From NCBI GenBank assembly GCA_023078685.1, contig JALGAS010000004.1, positions 3,844,001 to 3,908,000 of the forward strand: 64,000 nt of DNA. Direction: 5' to 3'. Shown here one piece after another: positions 21,007 to 30,108 of this stretch (position 1 is its first letter; every line of letters starts with the position of its first letter). The notes beneath the pieces are model-generated. The model was not told the DNA's origin. It was given only the letters and a program-made list of their open reading frames with translations, and made no database searches. Source of the DNA: Neopestalotiopsis rosae (taxonomy: Eukaryota > Ascomycota > Sordariomycetes > Amphisphaeriales > Sporocadaceae). A program made the position numbers and the translations under genes.

Positions 21007-22612
21007 ATGTTTCTTGCCCCTTACAATGAGGTGTTTAGTTGGGGCCAAGGTGTCAATTCGTTCTTGCAAGAACCTCGTATCGGTCGAGCTATGATCTATT
21101 CCCAGTCAGAGGTAAATAAATCAGCTGCGAACTCGAGGTCTCACAATGTTTCTCCAGTCGTGAGCTACGACTCGCATCTCGTGGAGACACTGTCGGACGT
21201 GGCAAAGATCATGAATATCAGTGCAGGCTCTTGTGTGAAGATCGGATCAATATCATGTCACGGTAATGTTCTGGCTCTCAGTGAAGAACAGTTCAATTCC
21301 AGCGATCTGAATGCCGTGGTCTCGGTCAAAGCAAGTTCCCACCAGTCACAAGTTTTTGGGTAATGCTAACTGCAGATCAGGTCATGAATCGTACGTAAAA
21401 CTGCATAGCCATCCGTAACCATCTGACAGAACTTGACAGAAACTCCACTGGGAGATACGAGTCGTTCATTGTATGTCTTGTGTCTTTCGCCTGTTCTGGA
21501 CCATGTTCTTCCAACCGCTTTCGTCGACTTACAGCTTTGTAGTGACCCTACCGCCAAGAACGAGAAACTTGACAGCCAAAGGTTTTTTGACATCTATGGG
21601 GATTGCTACGTCTCAGGTTTGTCTTCAGATATCTGGGAAAATCTCTCCTAGCAGTCGTTCATACTATGCAGAATTCATCGAAGGGGGTGAGCTTGTCGGT
21701 ATTGTTTCGATCAAGCTTACCAATACAGCCAGGAATCACGAGATCAGGAACGCGTGAGTGACCAAGCTCTCCTAAATTCTCGGAGTGCTTCGGCGACTCA
21801 CCTACGTGGCACAGTTTAGAAGATAGACTCAACGCAGCAAATGGCAAGCTTACGCCCAACAGCAGCACGGTGCTGTCCGAATTGAACGCACTTTTGAGCG
21901 AGACCGAAACCACCATCAGCGTAAGCTGGTCCGGAGGAGGACAAATCAAGCCTGGTAAGCCTTCGGCAAAGATTTTGCAATCATTCTAACGCCCCGTAGA
22001 GAGTGAAGAATGGACCCTCGAGTCATTCCTTCAAGCTACCGCAGCATTTCCCAGCAAAGTTGCGGCCTGCCCTCAACTAACATGGGCTGTTCTCACGCCT
22101 TACAAGAACAACAAGAACGTTTGCAAGTTCATGGAGGGTGCGGGCATCACAATTCCAGACTTTACAGACATTGCTCCGTACGCTTCAAACCTTCTGGACA
22201 TGTTTATGCAGTACAAATGCAACCTCAGTCTGGTTCAGTCCATTCTAAGCCGCATTGACGAGTACGAAAAGAGTGAAGAGCAGAATGCCATTCCGGTCAC
22301 CATGCCTTCACTACTCAATGCGAAGAGAAAGATGAAGGACGAGATGCGAAAAATCTCTGAAACGTTTGATCAGCTGTAAGTTGCACATAAAAAGCAGACA
22401 TAATGTAGCTGAAGTGATCTAGAAACCTGGACCCAAACATGGAACCCCCATCCATCAGAGACCCAAAGTCATGGGCAGCACAGCTACCGGTCAGTGAAGT
22501 CGCAAATGCATTGTTATTGTTACGTGTATGTCTAACAATCTTTGATCAAGACCCGAAAGAAGGATTCCATGAGCGAAACATCGGCATTTTCATGACATGT
22601 TTAGAGGTCTGA
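21007..22612 (+). CDS. MACPF-like (perforin-fold) protein, function unknown
   Basis: Eight exons keep one frame: 21007-21330, 21381-21390, 21440-21470, 21543-21616, 21672-21753, 21815-21954, 22000-22375 and 22423-22612; 408 residues. The first intron is GC-AG (AAA/GCAAGT, branch GCTAAC) and exon 2 is only 10 nt. The segment YGDCYVSEFIEGG, joined across the intron at 21617-21671, fits the MACPF/CDC signature Y-G-x-x-[FY]-x6-G-G, with Cys instead of the usual His. Upstream is an N-terminal block FLAPYNEVFSWGQGVNSF; downstream come an SWSGGGQI block and a helical C-terminal part with KYN-rich segments. No signal peptide is seen, so the protein is probably cytosolic or unconventionally released. 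MACPF-fold proteins often form pores, but many fungal relatives are uncharacterised; activity should not be assumed. The exact C-terminus (stop at 22610-22612) is less certain. Confidence 0.75.
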
Positions 22613-23202
22613 GGAGGAGTTTGAGCCGTAGACCAGGCTTACCACCTAGGTGGGCCGAGCAGAAGTAACACCTTAGTACCGTAGTGAATAAGACACATAT
22701 GCGTAATTTGTGTTAAAATCGCATATACTATTAACTACTCATACACGGATAGTTGTATTGAACTCTGCATGGTCGAGCTTTTGAAATTGTCAATATGAAA
22801 CTAAGCGCCTAAACGCTTCTCAGCATTGCATGCAGGCTGTTAGTGGATTCAGGGCTAAAGTATTTGTGAAAGGATAACGCGAGAAACTCGTACATTTATG
22901 TATCTAACAAATTTTTAATTTTTTTTTTTAGATGCACCCAAGAATTGCGAAATCAAGAATCTTAGTATTCTCTTTTTCTTGTTCTTTTTCCGTTTTCGTC
23001 TTTGTTCTTGTCTTTTTTTTTCTCCTAATCCAGGTGGATGAAGCTTGGAGCTGGTGCGGGCGGAAGTGGGGTTTTATTGCGGCAAGGTGGTCGGCCTACT
23101 GAATAACGTGGCCGGATTGTATAGCACATTGCGAGATTCATCATTTAAGTGACTAGTCGGCCAATCACGACGTGAACAAAGAGGGTGTACTCTCAAAACG
23201 TC
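22613..23202. other. Intergenic region
   Basis: No gene is seen. A poly-T run lies at 22915-22930 and pyrimidine-rich TTCTTTTTCTTG-type tracts at 22972-23025, typical of a fungal promoter upstream of the CHID1-like gene. Confidence 0.4.
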
Positions 23203-24519
23203 ATGCGTTTAGTGCACAAAACAGCTCTACTAGTCATCCACCTTGTGTGGACGGCGATTGTTGTTAGCGGCGCACATGGACAGGATGCAGGGCAGCGAGT
23301 CCCACTCCGAGGCGAGTCTGCGGCGGAGGACCACACTAGACAGCACCCCGAACTGCCCGTCCTGGGGTATGTCACGCCCTGGCATTCGCGAGGCAAAGAA
23401 TTGGTCGAGGAGTACCGGAAGAGCTTTGACATGGTCTCTCCGGTGTGGTACACTGTCCACGCGAATGAGGCCGACGCAGATGTGTACACTGTGAGAGGCG
23501 GACCGCCGGACAAGGACGACGAGGCATGGTATCAGCGATTGCAAAAGACGTCGCCAGATGGATCGAAACCGCTCCAGATTGTGCCGCGCTTCATACTCGA
23601 TGGCTGGATGCAAAATGACTTTCAGCAACTGGTATACAACGAGACCCGGTGGTCTGATCTCGCCGCCGTCATTATGCGAATCGTTCAAGACATGTCATTT
23701 GACGGCGTAGTCGTTGAGTCGGCCGTCTCGCACGCCCTCCGCGGTCCGCTATCTGAGCTGTCGCGGCGTCTTTGGGATCACGACAAGACCATGGTCCTCG
23801 TGATCCCTCCCACCAGGAAGCATGACGAGTCACTCGACGACATATCCGAACAGACTGTCACGCTGCTCGCTGATGTAGTCGACTACTTCAGTGTCATGAC
23901 ATATGACATGACGGGGCCGGGCGGGACTGAGTGGGAGGAGCCATTTCCTGCCAACAGTCCACTTCATGCAGCGCAGAAGCAGCACAAGGTCAGAGTGCCT
24001 GGCCCCAATACTTCCGCTGCCTGGATCCGCCACAACATCATGGCCTTGAGCAAGGAGGAATATGATATCCAGCATGAATCACCAATTCTTGAGTCAAGAG
24101 ACGCCTCTCAAAAGATAGGACATGGGAGGTTTCTGATGGGCCTCCCACTCTACGGCTACAAGTACCCTGTTCTTTTTGCAGATGAGGACAAGGGAACGAT
24201 TATACAGGGAAGCGAAGGAGATGAAGACGACTTGTGTATCTTAAGAGGTCCTGGTGAGGCAGTAGTCATGTCCCAGATTGAGGAGTTGATTGAGAAATAC
24301 CAGCCGGAGCTGCAGAGGGAGGATGGTCGTGAGCCAGAATATTACTTTGATTATGTCGAAGACGATGGTGGCCCTTGGAGGTTGTACCTGCCCACAGCAA
24401 AGAGCATGGCGAAGAGTCTCAAGGCCATCCGTCAGAGCTCGGAGGCTGTAGGGAGTGCTTGTGGCGTTGCGTTGTGGGAAGTTGGACAGAGTTCGACAGA
24501 GCTTCTGCTCACATTGTGA
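23203..24519 (+). CDS. Secreted CHID1-like GH18-fold protein
   Basis: Single exon, 438 residues from the ATG at 23203. Residues 1 to about 26 (MRLVHKTALLVIHLVW...GAHG) form a signal peptide. The rest follows chitinase-domain-containing protein 1 (CHID1/SI-CLP): LGYVTPWHSRGKELVEEY, MVSPVWYTV, FDGVVVES, DYFSVMTYDMTGPGG, FLMGLPLYGYKY and a C-terminal GVALWEVGQ strand. The canonical GH18 catalytic DxxDxDxE is reduced to DGVVVE, so hydrolysis of chitin is doubtful; carbohydrate binding in the secretory pathway is more likely, as described for animal CHID1. An acidic loop (GSEGDEDD, about 330) is extra. Confidence 0.88.
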   Translation: MRLVHKTALLVIHLVWTAIVVSGAHGQDAGQRVPLRGESAAEDHTRQHPELPVLGYVTPWHSRGKELVEEYRKSFDMVSPVWYTVHANEADADVYTVRGGPPDKDDEAWYQRLQKTSPDGSKPLQIVPRFILDGWMQNDFQQLVYNETRWSDLAAVIMRIVQDMSFDGVVVESAVSHALRGPLSELSRRLWDHDKTMVLVIPPTRKHDESLDDISEQTVTLLADVVDYFSVMTYDMTGPGGTEWEEPFPANSPLHAAQKQHKVRVPGPNTSAAWIRHNIMALSKEEYDIQHESPILESRDASQKIGHGRFLMGLPLYGYKYPVLFADEDKGTIIQGSEGDEDDLCILRGPGEAVVMSQIEELIEKYQPELQREDGREPEYYFDYVEDDGGPWRLYLPTAKSMAKSLKAIRQSSEAVGSACGVALWEVGQSSTELLLTL

Positions 24520-24574
24520 TGGCCAGCAGTATCGTAGTCTAGTGGAATAGCGACAATCAAAATTTGGATCGTCA

Positions 24575-25341
24575 TCACGAACTCGTGATTTCTTGCTCTG
24601 CATATCTCACAGCCATGCGTGCCCGGCCTTTGATGGAGCTCGAGTCGTGATCTGATGGCACACTCGAGCTGTTGTGGCCAGGGAATCTGGGAACTAGTGA
24701 TATCTCACCACTTTTCTGAATCCAAAACTCTTCATAGCCTGTGGGCTTGAACCCGAGTTTCTCAAAGGTCTTTGCCCCGTCTTCTGTCGCTGTCAGGGCT
24801 AGTGGACAAGCTGATGGTCAGTATGCGCCAAGTAGTATATACCTTGTCAAGCAACAATCGAGTCGGGCAGCACTGTAGACTAACCAGAAAATCCCAGGAC
24901 ATTCCATCCTTCCTCTTTCGCAACCATGTCAGCATACTCGATAGAATGCCTTGTGAAGCCCTTGGCATGTTCGCCGAGTCTCTCCACATGAAAGACGTGT
25001 AGGCCAACCGCGGACCCTGCGCCATCTTTGGGCGCAATCATACTGTCGGCATCAATGTCCGTCTCTCGAAGCTTGCCCACGAGCAAGCCCCGCCACGGCG
25101 CTTCTCTCAAGGGAAGAACAATGAGAACGCCTGCAACGGCATCCCTGGTACCTGGCCCCTTGCCTTTAGGATGGCTTCCTGATAAGTGAAAGCATCGCGA
25201 CAGCTTAGGGCTTGCGGTGACCCAACTCTGCAGACGCGCGTATGTCAGAGGAGCTGGGTACATGTCCTGGTCGGACGCGAAAATTTGCTGCAGCGAATCC
25301 TCCGTCATTGGAGAGTTCGTCAAAGGTGGTGTGGTGTCCAT
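24575..25341 (-). CDS. GNAT-type acetyltransferase-like protein
   Basis: Exons 25341-24885 and 24798-24575 join in phase 1 over an 86-nt intron (GTTAGT...CACTAG); 226 residues. The order of elements fits the GNAT fold: an N-terminal helix region, a substrate loop, a central strand AGVLIVLPLRE, a long insert with GLHVFHVERLG, helix HSIEYADMVAKEEGWNVLG, and the C-terminal TEDGAKTFEKLGFKPTGYEE, where the FxxLGF block is typical. The acetyl-CoA loop R/Q-x-x-G-x-G/A is not clear. The substrate is unknown. It is convergent with the CHID1-like gene (55 nt between stops). Confidence 0.7.
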
Positions 25342-26507
25342 GATCACTATTGGGTAGTCCTGAGTAAGTACCCAAGAGGTCCTGTCACGAGTGTCAATCG
25401 TTCAGTTGCACAATCATGGGTGGATTTGGTTGAATGAGTCGGGTGGCTGGGCCAAGATACAATAAAATGTACGGTGAGTGGGGGTGGGGGGTGGGTTTCG
25501 TACACTCGGTCGCACACCAAAGACTATACATATCACCAACCTATCTGTATGAACTCAGATGATCATGAAAGTTAATGGATTGGGACACTAAATCTGAAAA
25601 ACACAAAAAGCAACAATTGGCAATAGAGAATTACATGTTCTTCATCTATTCAAATCTCTTTACTAGTAGCGATCTTGGAAAAGAACCGAGTTGCGACAAA
25701 CGCAAAACCCCACCAACCATGCCGAGATATGCTCAAGGTAGAGCGCCAGTAGGGTTTACAACTCATTGCGCTCTAAAAGGTGATACAGTGCAGCACAATC
25801 CCGAATAGCCCAATACTGCCTTGGACCACGAGTAAATGTAAAAATCCTTTGAAATAGAGTTTGCTGGGGTTAACTCAGCTCATGCAACGGCCTATACCAT
25901 TAGCCATATCAGCCGGGCGCAGTGACAGGTCTTGGCATTCGTTTCCTGTTACAGTGCTTGCATGAGCTGGGCATCAACTCCCACGTGCAGGAAACCTAGC
26001 ATACATGGGAGTTGCTACCAACTGCGTCGGGGGGCTCAGCGGTATAAGACGTCCCCTCTCCCCCATACCCCCCTCTCCTTCTTTTTCTCTGAGGGGGTTC
26101 CAAGAACTCCATACCTGGACATGACCTAACCCCTGCTATACGTTATCGCGGACTCATCTGAGTGCAAGTCGTGATTATGCCCATTGACACTGTAGACCAA
26201 GGTTTAAGCTGTGTCGTCACAGCTTGACGGCCACCCGGCCTCACTGAAACCAGCATAGTCGGCGGCAGTGCCTGTTCCCAAGACTACAAATCGAGATCAA
26301 GAGGGATCCCATCATCTGAGGAGCTGAGGATGGAATGCAGAGCCCAAGTATAAGTAATGGGGAGTTCCCCTGGGAAGCTGGGCTTCCCAGTATGCTCTCT
26401 TCTCATCTTCAATGTCAGAGTGAACGAGAGTCCACCTTCCGGTCATTGAAGAAGTGTACCATAAACCCAACATCGTGAGCTTCAGTTTCGAGAGCAGTGA
26501 TACCACC
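25342..26507. other. Intergenic region
   Basis: No supported gene. A G-rich tract (GGTGGGGGGTGGGT) lies at about 25479-25497 and a C/T-rich tract (CCCCTCTCCCCC) at about 26055-26085. Minus-strand open frames at 26312-26521 and 26415-26633 overlap the first exons of the next gene and are treated as shadows. Confidence 0.4.
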
Positions 26508-27251
26508 ATGACGATCGCCAAAGATAACAGCCTTCGCCAGAGTAAGTCTATCGGAAAAGTCTCCCGGAAAGAAGCCTACTGAACAAGAGCCCACAGCCAA
26601 GATCGTCGACTTTTTCCGAAGTGAGCCAACCAAAACTCCACGGGGGAGAGCAAGCAGAGAGCGCGCCTAACACATATGCTCTCCAGTTGCAAAAGCACCA
26701 AAAACATACCGCCAATGTAAGTTAGGCCTATTAATTTGAGAATTGTACGAACAAAACGACTTAGTTCTAACCCTGCCCTTCTTCTTCCCCTTCCAAAAGC
26801 CTCCATCAAACAGTACTACAACAGCACGCACGCTGGCACGGTTCCCACCACACCCAGATCCCACAGATGGCGAGCAACGCCATATCGACATCCCGCGACG
26901 CCCACCAGCTCCTCCAGCCGTCGTGCAGCGCCCGTCACGCCCTCGAGTAGTACCAGAAAGTGCACATACTGCAAGACGGGCAGCCTCCTCCTGGCAACGC
27001 CTCCTGCGACCAGACACAAGGGAAAGTCTTCTGCTACCACTCCCAAGTGCACCAAGTGTCGACAGTTTCTCTTTTGCGACGCCGAGACCGAGAGAAACGC
27101 GCTCTGGGGACCATGCCCGAAGTGTCGGAGGGGTCATCGGGAGCGGTTTATTTGCAGTGTACTCAACTTTAATAACGCGAATAGGCAGTATTTCAAGTGC
27201 AGCAAGGCGTCTGATGGCTGTGGGTATTTTGAGTGGAAGGGAGGCAATTAA
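26508..27251 (+). CDS. GRF-type zinc-finger protein with two PIP-box-like motifs
   Basis: Four exons: 26508-26541, 26597-26620, 26687-26716 and 26800-27251; 179 residues. All three introns are phase 1 with good donors (GTAAGT, GTGAGC, GTAAGT) and, for the last two, CTAAC branch sites. The N-terminus contains QTKIVDFF (11-18) and QSSIKQYY (29-36), both matching the PCNA-interacting box Q-x-x-[ILVM]-x-x-[FY]-[FY]. A basic Ser/Thr/Pro linker follows (about 40-82). Cysteines pair as CTYC (84-87) with CTKC (113-116), then CPKC (135-138) with C163 and C170, ending NANRQYFKC...CGYFEW, the signature of zf-GRF fingers, which bind single-stranded DNA in APE2, NEIL3 and TTF2. It lacks any nuclease domain. 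Inference: a small nuclear protein recruited to PCNA at replication or repair sites. The start is the first in-frame ATG after a stop at 26421. Confidence 0.75.
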
Positions 27252-27583
27252 GGATTCTTGTCGGGCTGCTGTTTTCTGTTGTTCTTGTTATGCCTTTGCT
27301 TTTCCTTCAATTGACGACTCATTTGTATTCTTGTTTTGGTCTCATAGTATCTGTAGTTGATCGAATTTTAGTCATGAGAACGCTGCTCTATTCCAAGTTG
27401 AACAGAAAGTCGTCTAGTATACATACACACAAAGTCTCGATGTTTGTTAACAGGAAAAAGAAAAAAAAATGCCATGTCATCACCCATGATTTCTCGTCCA
27501 TCGGTTATCAAGAAATCAGAAACCCAAACGCCGGATTTGGTATCATCTGAATGCCACGTACAGTATTTGCGAAATACCATGAT

Positions 27584-28907
27584 CTACAAGAAATAGTCGG
27601 ATGGTCCACGTCTGCCAGCAGGAACATGTCTCATGTCATCCGGGACAGCCGAGAAGATGCTGAATTTGGGATCCAGGTTCTTGTCGACTGTCATGATGGA
27701 TGCTACATTTCCACAGCGGTAGCAGTAGTTGGGTGCCGACCACACCGTGACAACAGAGTTTTGCGGAAAGTGGAATTTGTAGCCCTCGTTGACAAGCTGA
27801 TGAGCTCTCGCGATCAGTTTGAGTCCGTTGACGTGGTTGAACTCTGTGGCAACCTTGTCTCCGAATAGCCAACCTGCACCACGGGGACTAATAGCCCATG
27901 TGTCAATGTCTTCAGGATCACTCCAAACAAGATCACAGAAGGCACCCTCATGAGGAATCTCCTGTGCTCGAGCGACAACGCGAATCTGGTCGATGGTACG
28001 GATCTCGGGCGATAGTCCACCGTGTACGCAGAGGACTTCGCCGTCAACAATTGCTGCTAGAACCAAAAAGTCAAAGACTTGGCAGCACGCCTTCCACACA
28101 CTGGCATTGCCATATTTCTGCTGGCACTCTTCATAGAAGCCATATACTTGTGTGATCTGGCGAGACTCGTGGTTTCCTCGGACAAGAATGATACGGTCGG
28201 GATACCTAACATTGGATTAGCATACTACAGGACACGAGAGATATGCAGGGACTTACTTGGCCTTCAAGCACATGAGAAGTGTAAATGTTTCCAAGGAGAA
28301 GTAGCCTCTGTCCACAAAATCACCAAGGAATACGAATCGCATATTCGGATTGTTCACACTCGGCGTCGCGAGCTCCTGACTCGTGGGCCGGGAAGAGCTC
28401 TGAGCCGGGTCGGGGGAATGGTCATCGTCATCCTCAGCTTCTGTCTCAACGTTCTCGCCCTTGCTGTTGCGGCGCATCTTGATCTTCTTCCGCAGCCTCG
28501 GGTTTGTGATCTCAGTCGGGGGCTCAATCATGTCGGCGCTGATGACAGGCTTGGCACTCTTTGGGGGTTCGGTGAGAGTCTCTCCTGGCATGCCGCCAGC
28601 AACCCGGAAAAGCTCAAGTAAATCGTAGAACTGGCCATGAATATCTCCGCACACGGTGACCGGAGTGACGACGGGTTGGATGTTGCTCTCTGCAAACGGA
28701 CGGGTCAGACCACAGTGGACGCTGGAGGAGAGGAGCAACTCGAAAGAACATACCCTCCATCAAAACTTCCTTAACAATCTCGCAGAGCTGCTTCATCACC
28801 GATTCAGGCAAATAATGACACTGCTTGGCTTCCTCGAGCCATTCGTCCAGGCCGGCATTGGAGCTGAGCTTTGCCGGCCCGGGCTTGGGCACTGACGATC
28901 TCGGCAT
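27584..28907 (-). CDS. ppg1: PP2A-like Ser/Thr phosphatase catalytic subunit PPG1
   Basis: Exons 28907-28754, 28689-28257 and 28205-27584; 402 residues. All metal-binding and catalytic blocks of PPP phosphatases are present: GDIHG (67-71), GDFVDRG (about 175-181), RGNHE, HGGLSP and WSDP, then [11 protein letters not shown]. The C-terminus is DYFL, as in PP2A-like enzymes that are carboxymethylated. The first 35 residues, with [16 protein letters not shown], place it in the PPG1/PP2A branch. An insert of about 80 residues, basic then acidic (KKIKMRR, EAEDDDD), lies between GDIHG and GDFVDRG; filamentous-fungal PPG1 proteins carry such inserts, which yeast Ppg1 lacks. PPG-1 is the phosphatase of the fungal STRIPAK complex, needed for hyphal fusion and fruiting. 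It is divergent from UPF3. Confidence 0.92.
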
Positions 28908-30108
28908 GTTGGAGAGGGGCGCCGAGATGATTGAAGGCTAGATCGTGATAGCCACGACCCGCGAGTTCAGCGGCGGGATGGGGGCTTATCCCAGACGATG
29001 TCGAATCAAGGTCGAGCTGCAAGATGTGACGATCTCGAGAGGCTCGAAGCTGTATCGAGGACTGAGGGACCCGCGGCTTCGGTGTTGGTGGATGTTGGTG
29101 GGCTCCCTGAGTGGTAGTGGGCGTATCGAACGTGGCCCAGGTAATCAGTCGTGGATCCAGAGTCGGTGCAGGTATCGGGCTCTGAGCGGTGGAGGAGTTG
29201 GCGCCGGGGCGATTGATTACAGTACCAAAAACCGGCGCGGGCTCGTAAAATGGGTTGTTGATCGGGCGGGGAGTTGCACTACTCGGGGTGGGTGTTGCAG
29301 CTCCAATAGTGGTTGACCCAATGCTCAGCTGAGCTCTATGTAGTTCATTTAGTCACGTTATCTAGTTATGCGATGCACATAATTTGAACCGCCGTGCAGG
29401 AGACCGGTCTGATCTTTGCTACGAATGCTTCCATAATTATCATTTTCCCCGGCTCTTTGCTTGAGCCAGTTTGTTGTTTCCTGCTGATGGTAGGTATTTC
29501 TACGAAGTAGGCAAAGATTGAATAGCTTGTAGTTATGCGGCTAACCGGTCAGACGCAGGTTGGCGGCAATCCACTGAAGTGAGGGTCCCTCTAGCTTATC
29601 CTAGGACCATCGTTCAGTTGCTTATCGGCCTGAATCCCCCACCAACATACCATCGTCAGTCAGTCCAGCACTTTCACATGCGCCTGCGACAGTTGATGAT
29701 CTCTCAATCGCTTTCTGCGCTCTTGTAGTGTGATTCACCTGTACAAACCGCAGCAACGGTCGCTTCCACTCTGAGTTGATTTCGTCATATTTCTTGTCTC
29801 CATCCTGCTGCGTCAAATCACGCGCGCGTCATTCATCCAGTCTTTTGCCGCCAATCGACGAGACAGCCTGAGCTCTCCTTCCATTGTTTGGTCAGGTCGC
29901 CGTTGCCTTCTTACACCTTCCCTCCTGCGACATCAAAGCGCTGTCTACGGACACAAACGATCGACAGTCCTCCGTTGCAATGCTCCATCTGAGTCCCTTC
30001 ATGCATCTGGAATCGAGCGCATTTTTATCGTAACCCCGATATAAACAGCCCACTGTCTCGGCGCCATTTACCTATCCCACATCCCAACGTCGGCTGGCGA
30101 AGCCCACT
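28908..30108. other. Divergent upstream region of PPG1 and UPF3
   Basis: 1.2 kb without a supported gene. Open frames at 28945-29316 and 29622-29816 have no features. The G/C-rich part at 28920-29330 probably includes the PPG1 leader; pyrimidine-rich DNA at 29870-29960 precedes UPF3. Confidence 0.4.

Noticed and set aside
26312..26633. Minus-strand frames containing DRHGGITALETEAHDVGF and DIEDEKRAYWEAQLP
   Set aside because: They read fairly naturally but lie antisense to exons 1-2 of the GRF gene, do not join to each other by good splice sites, and have no recognisable domain.
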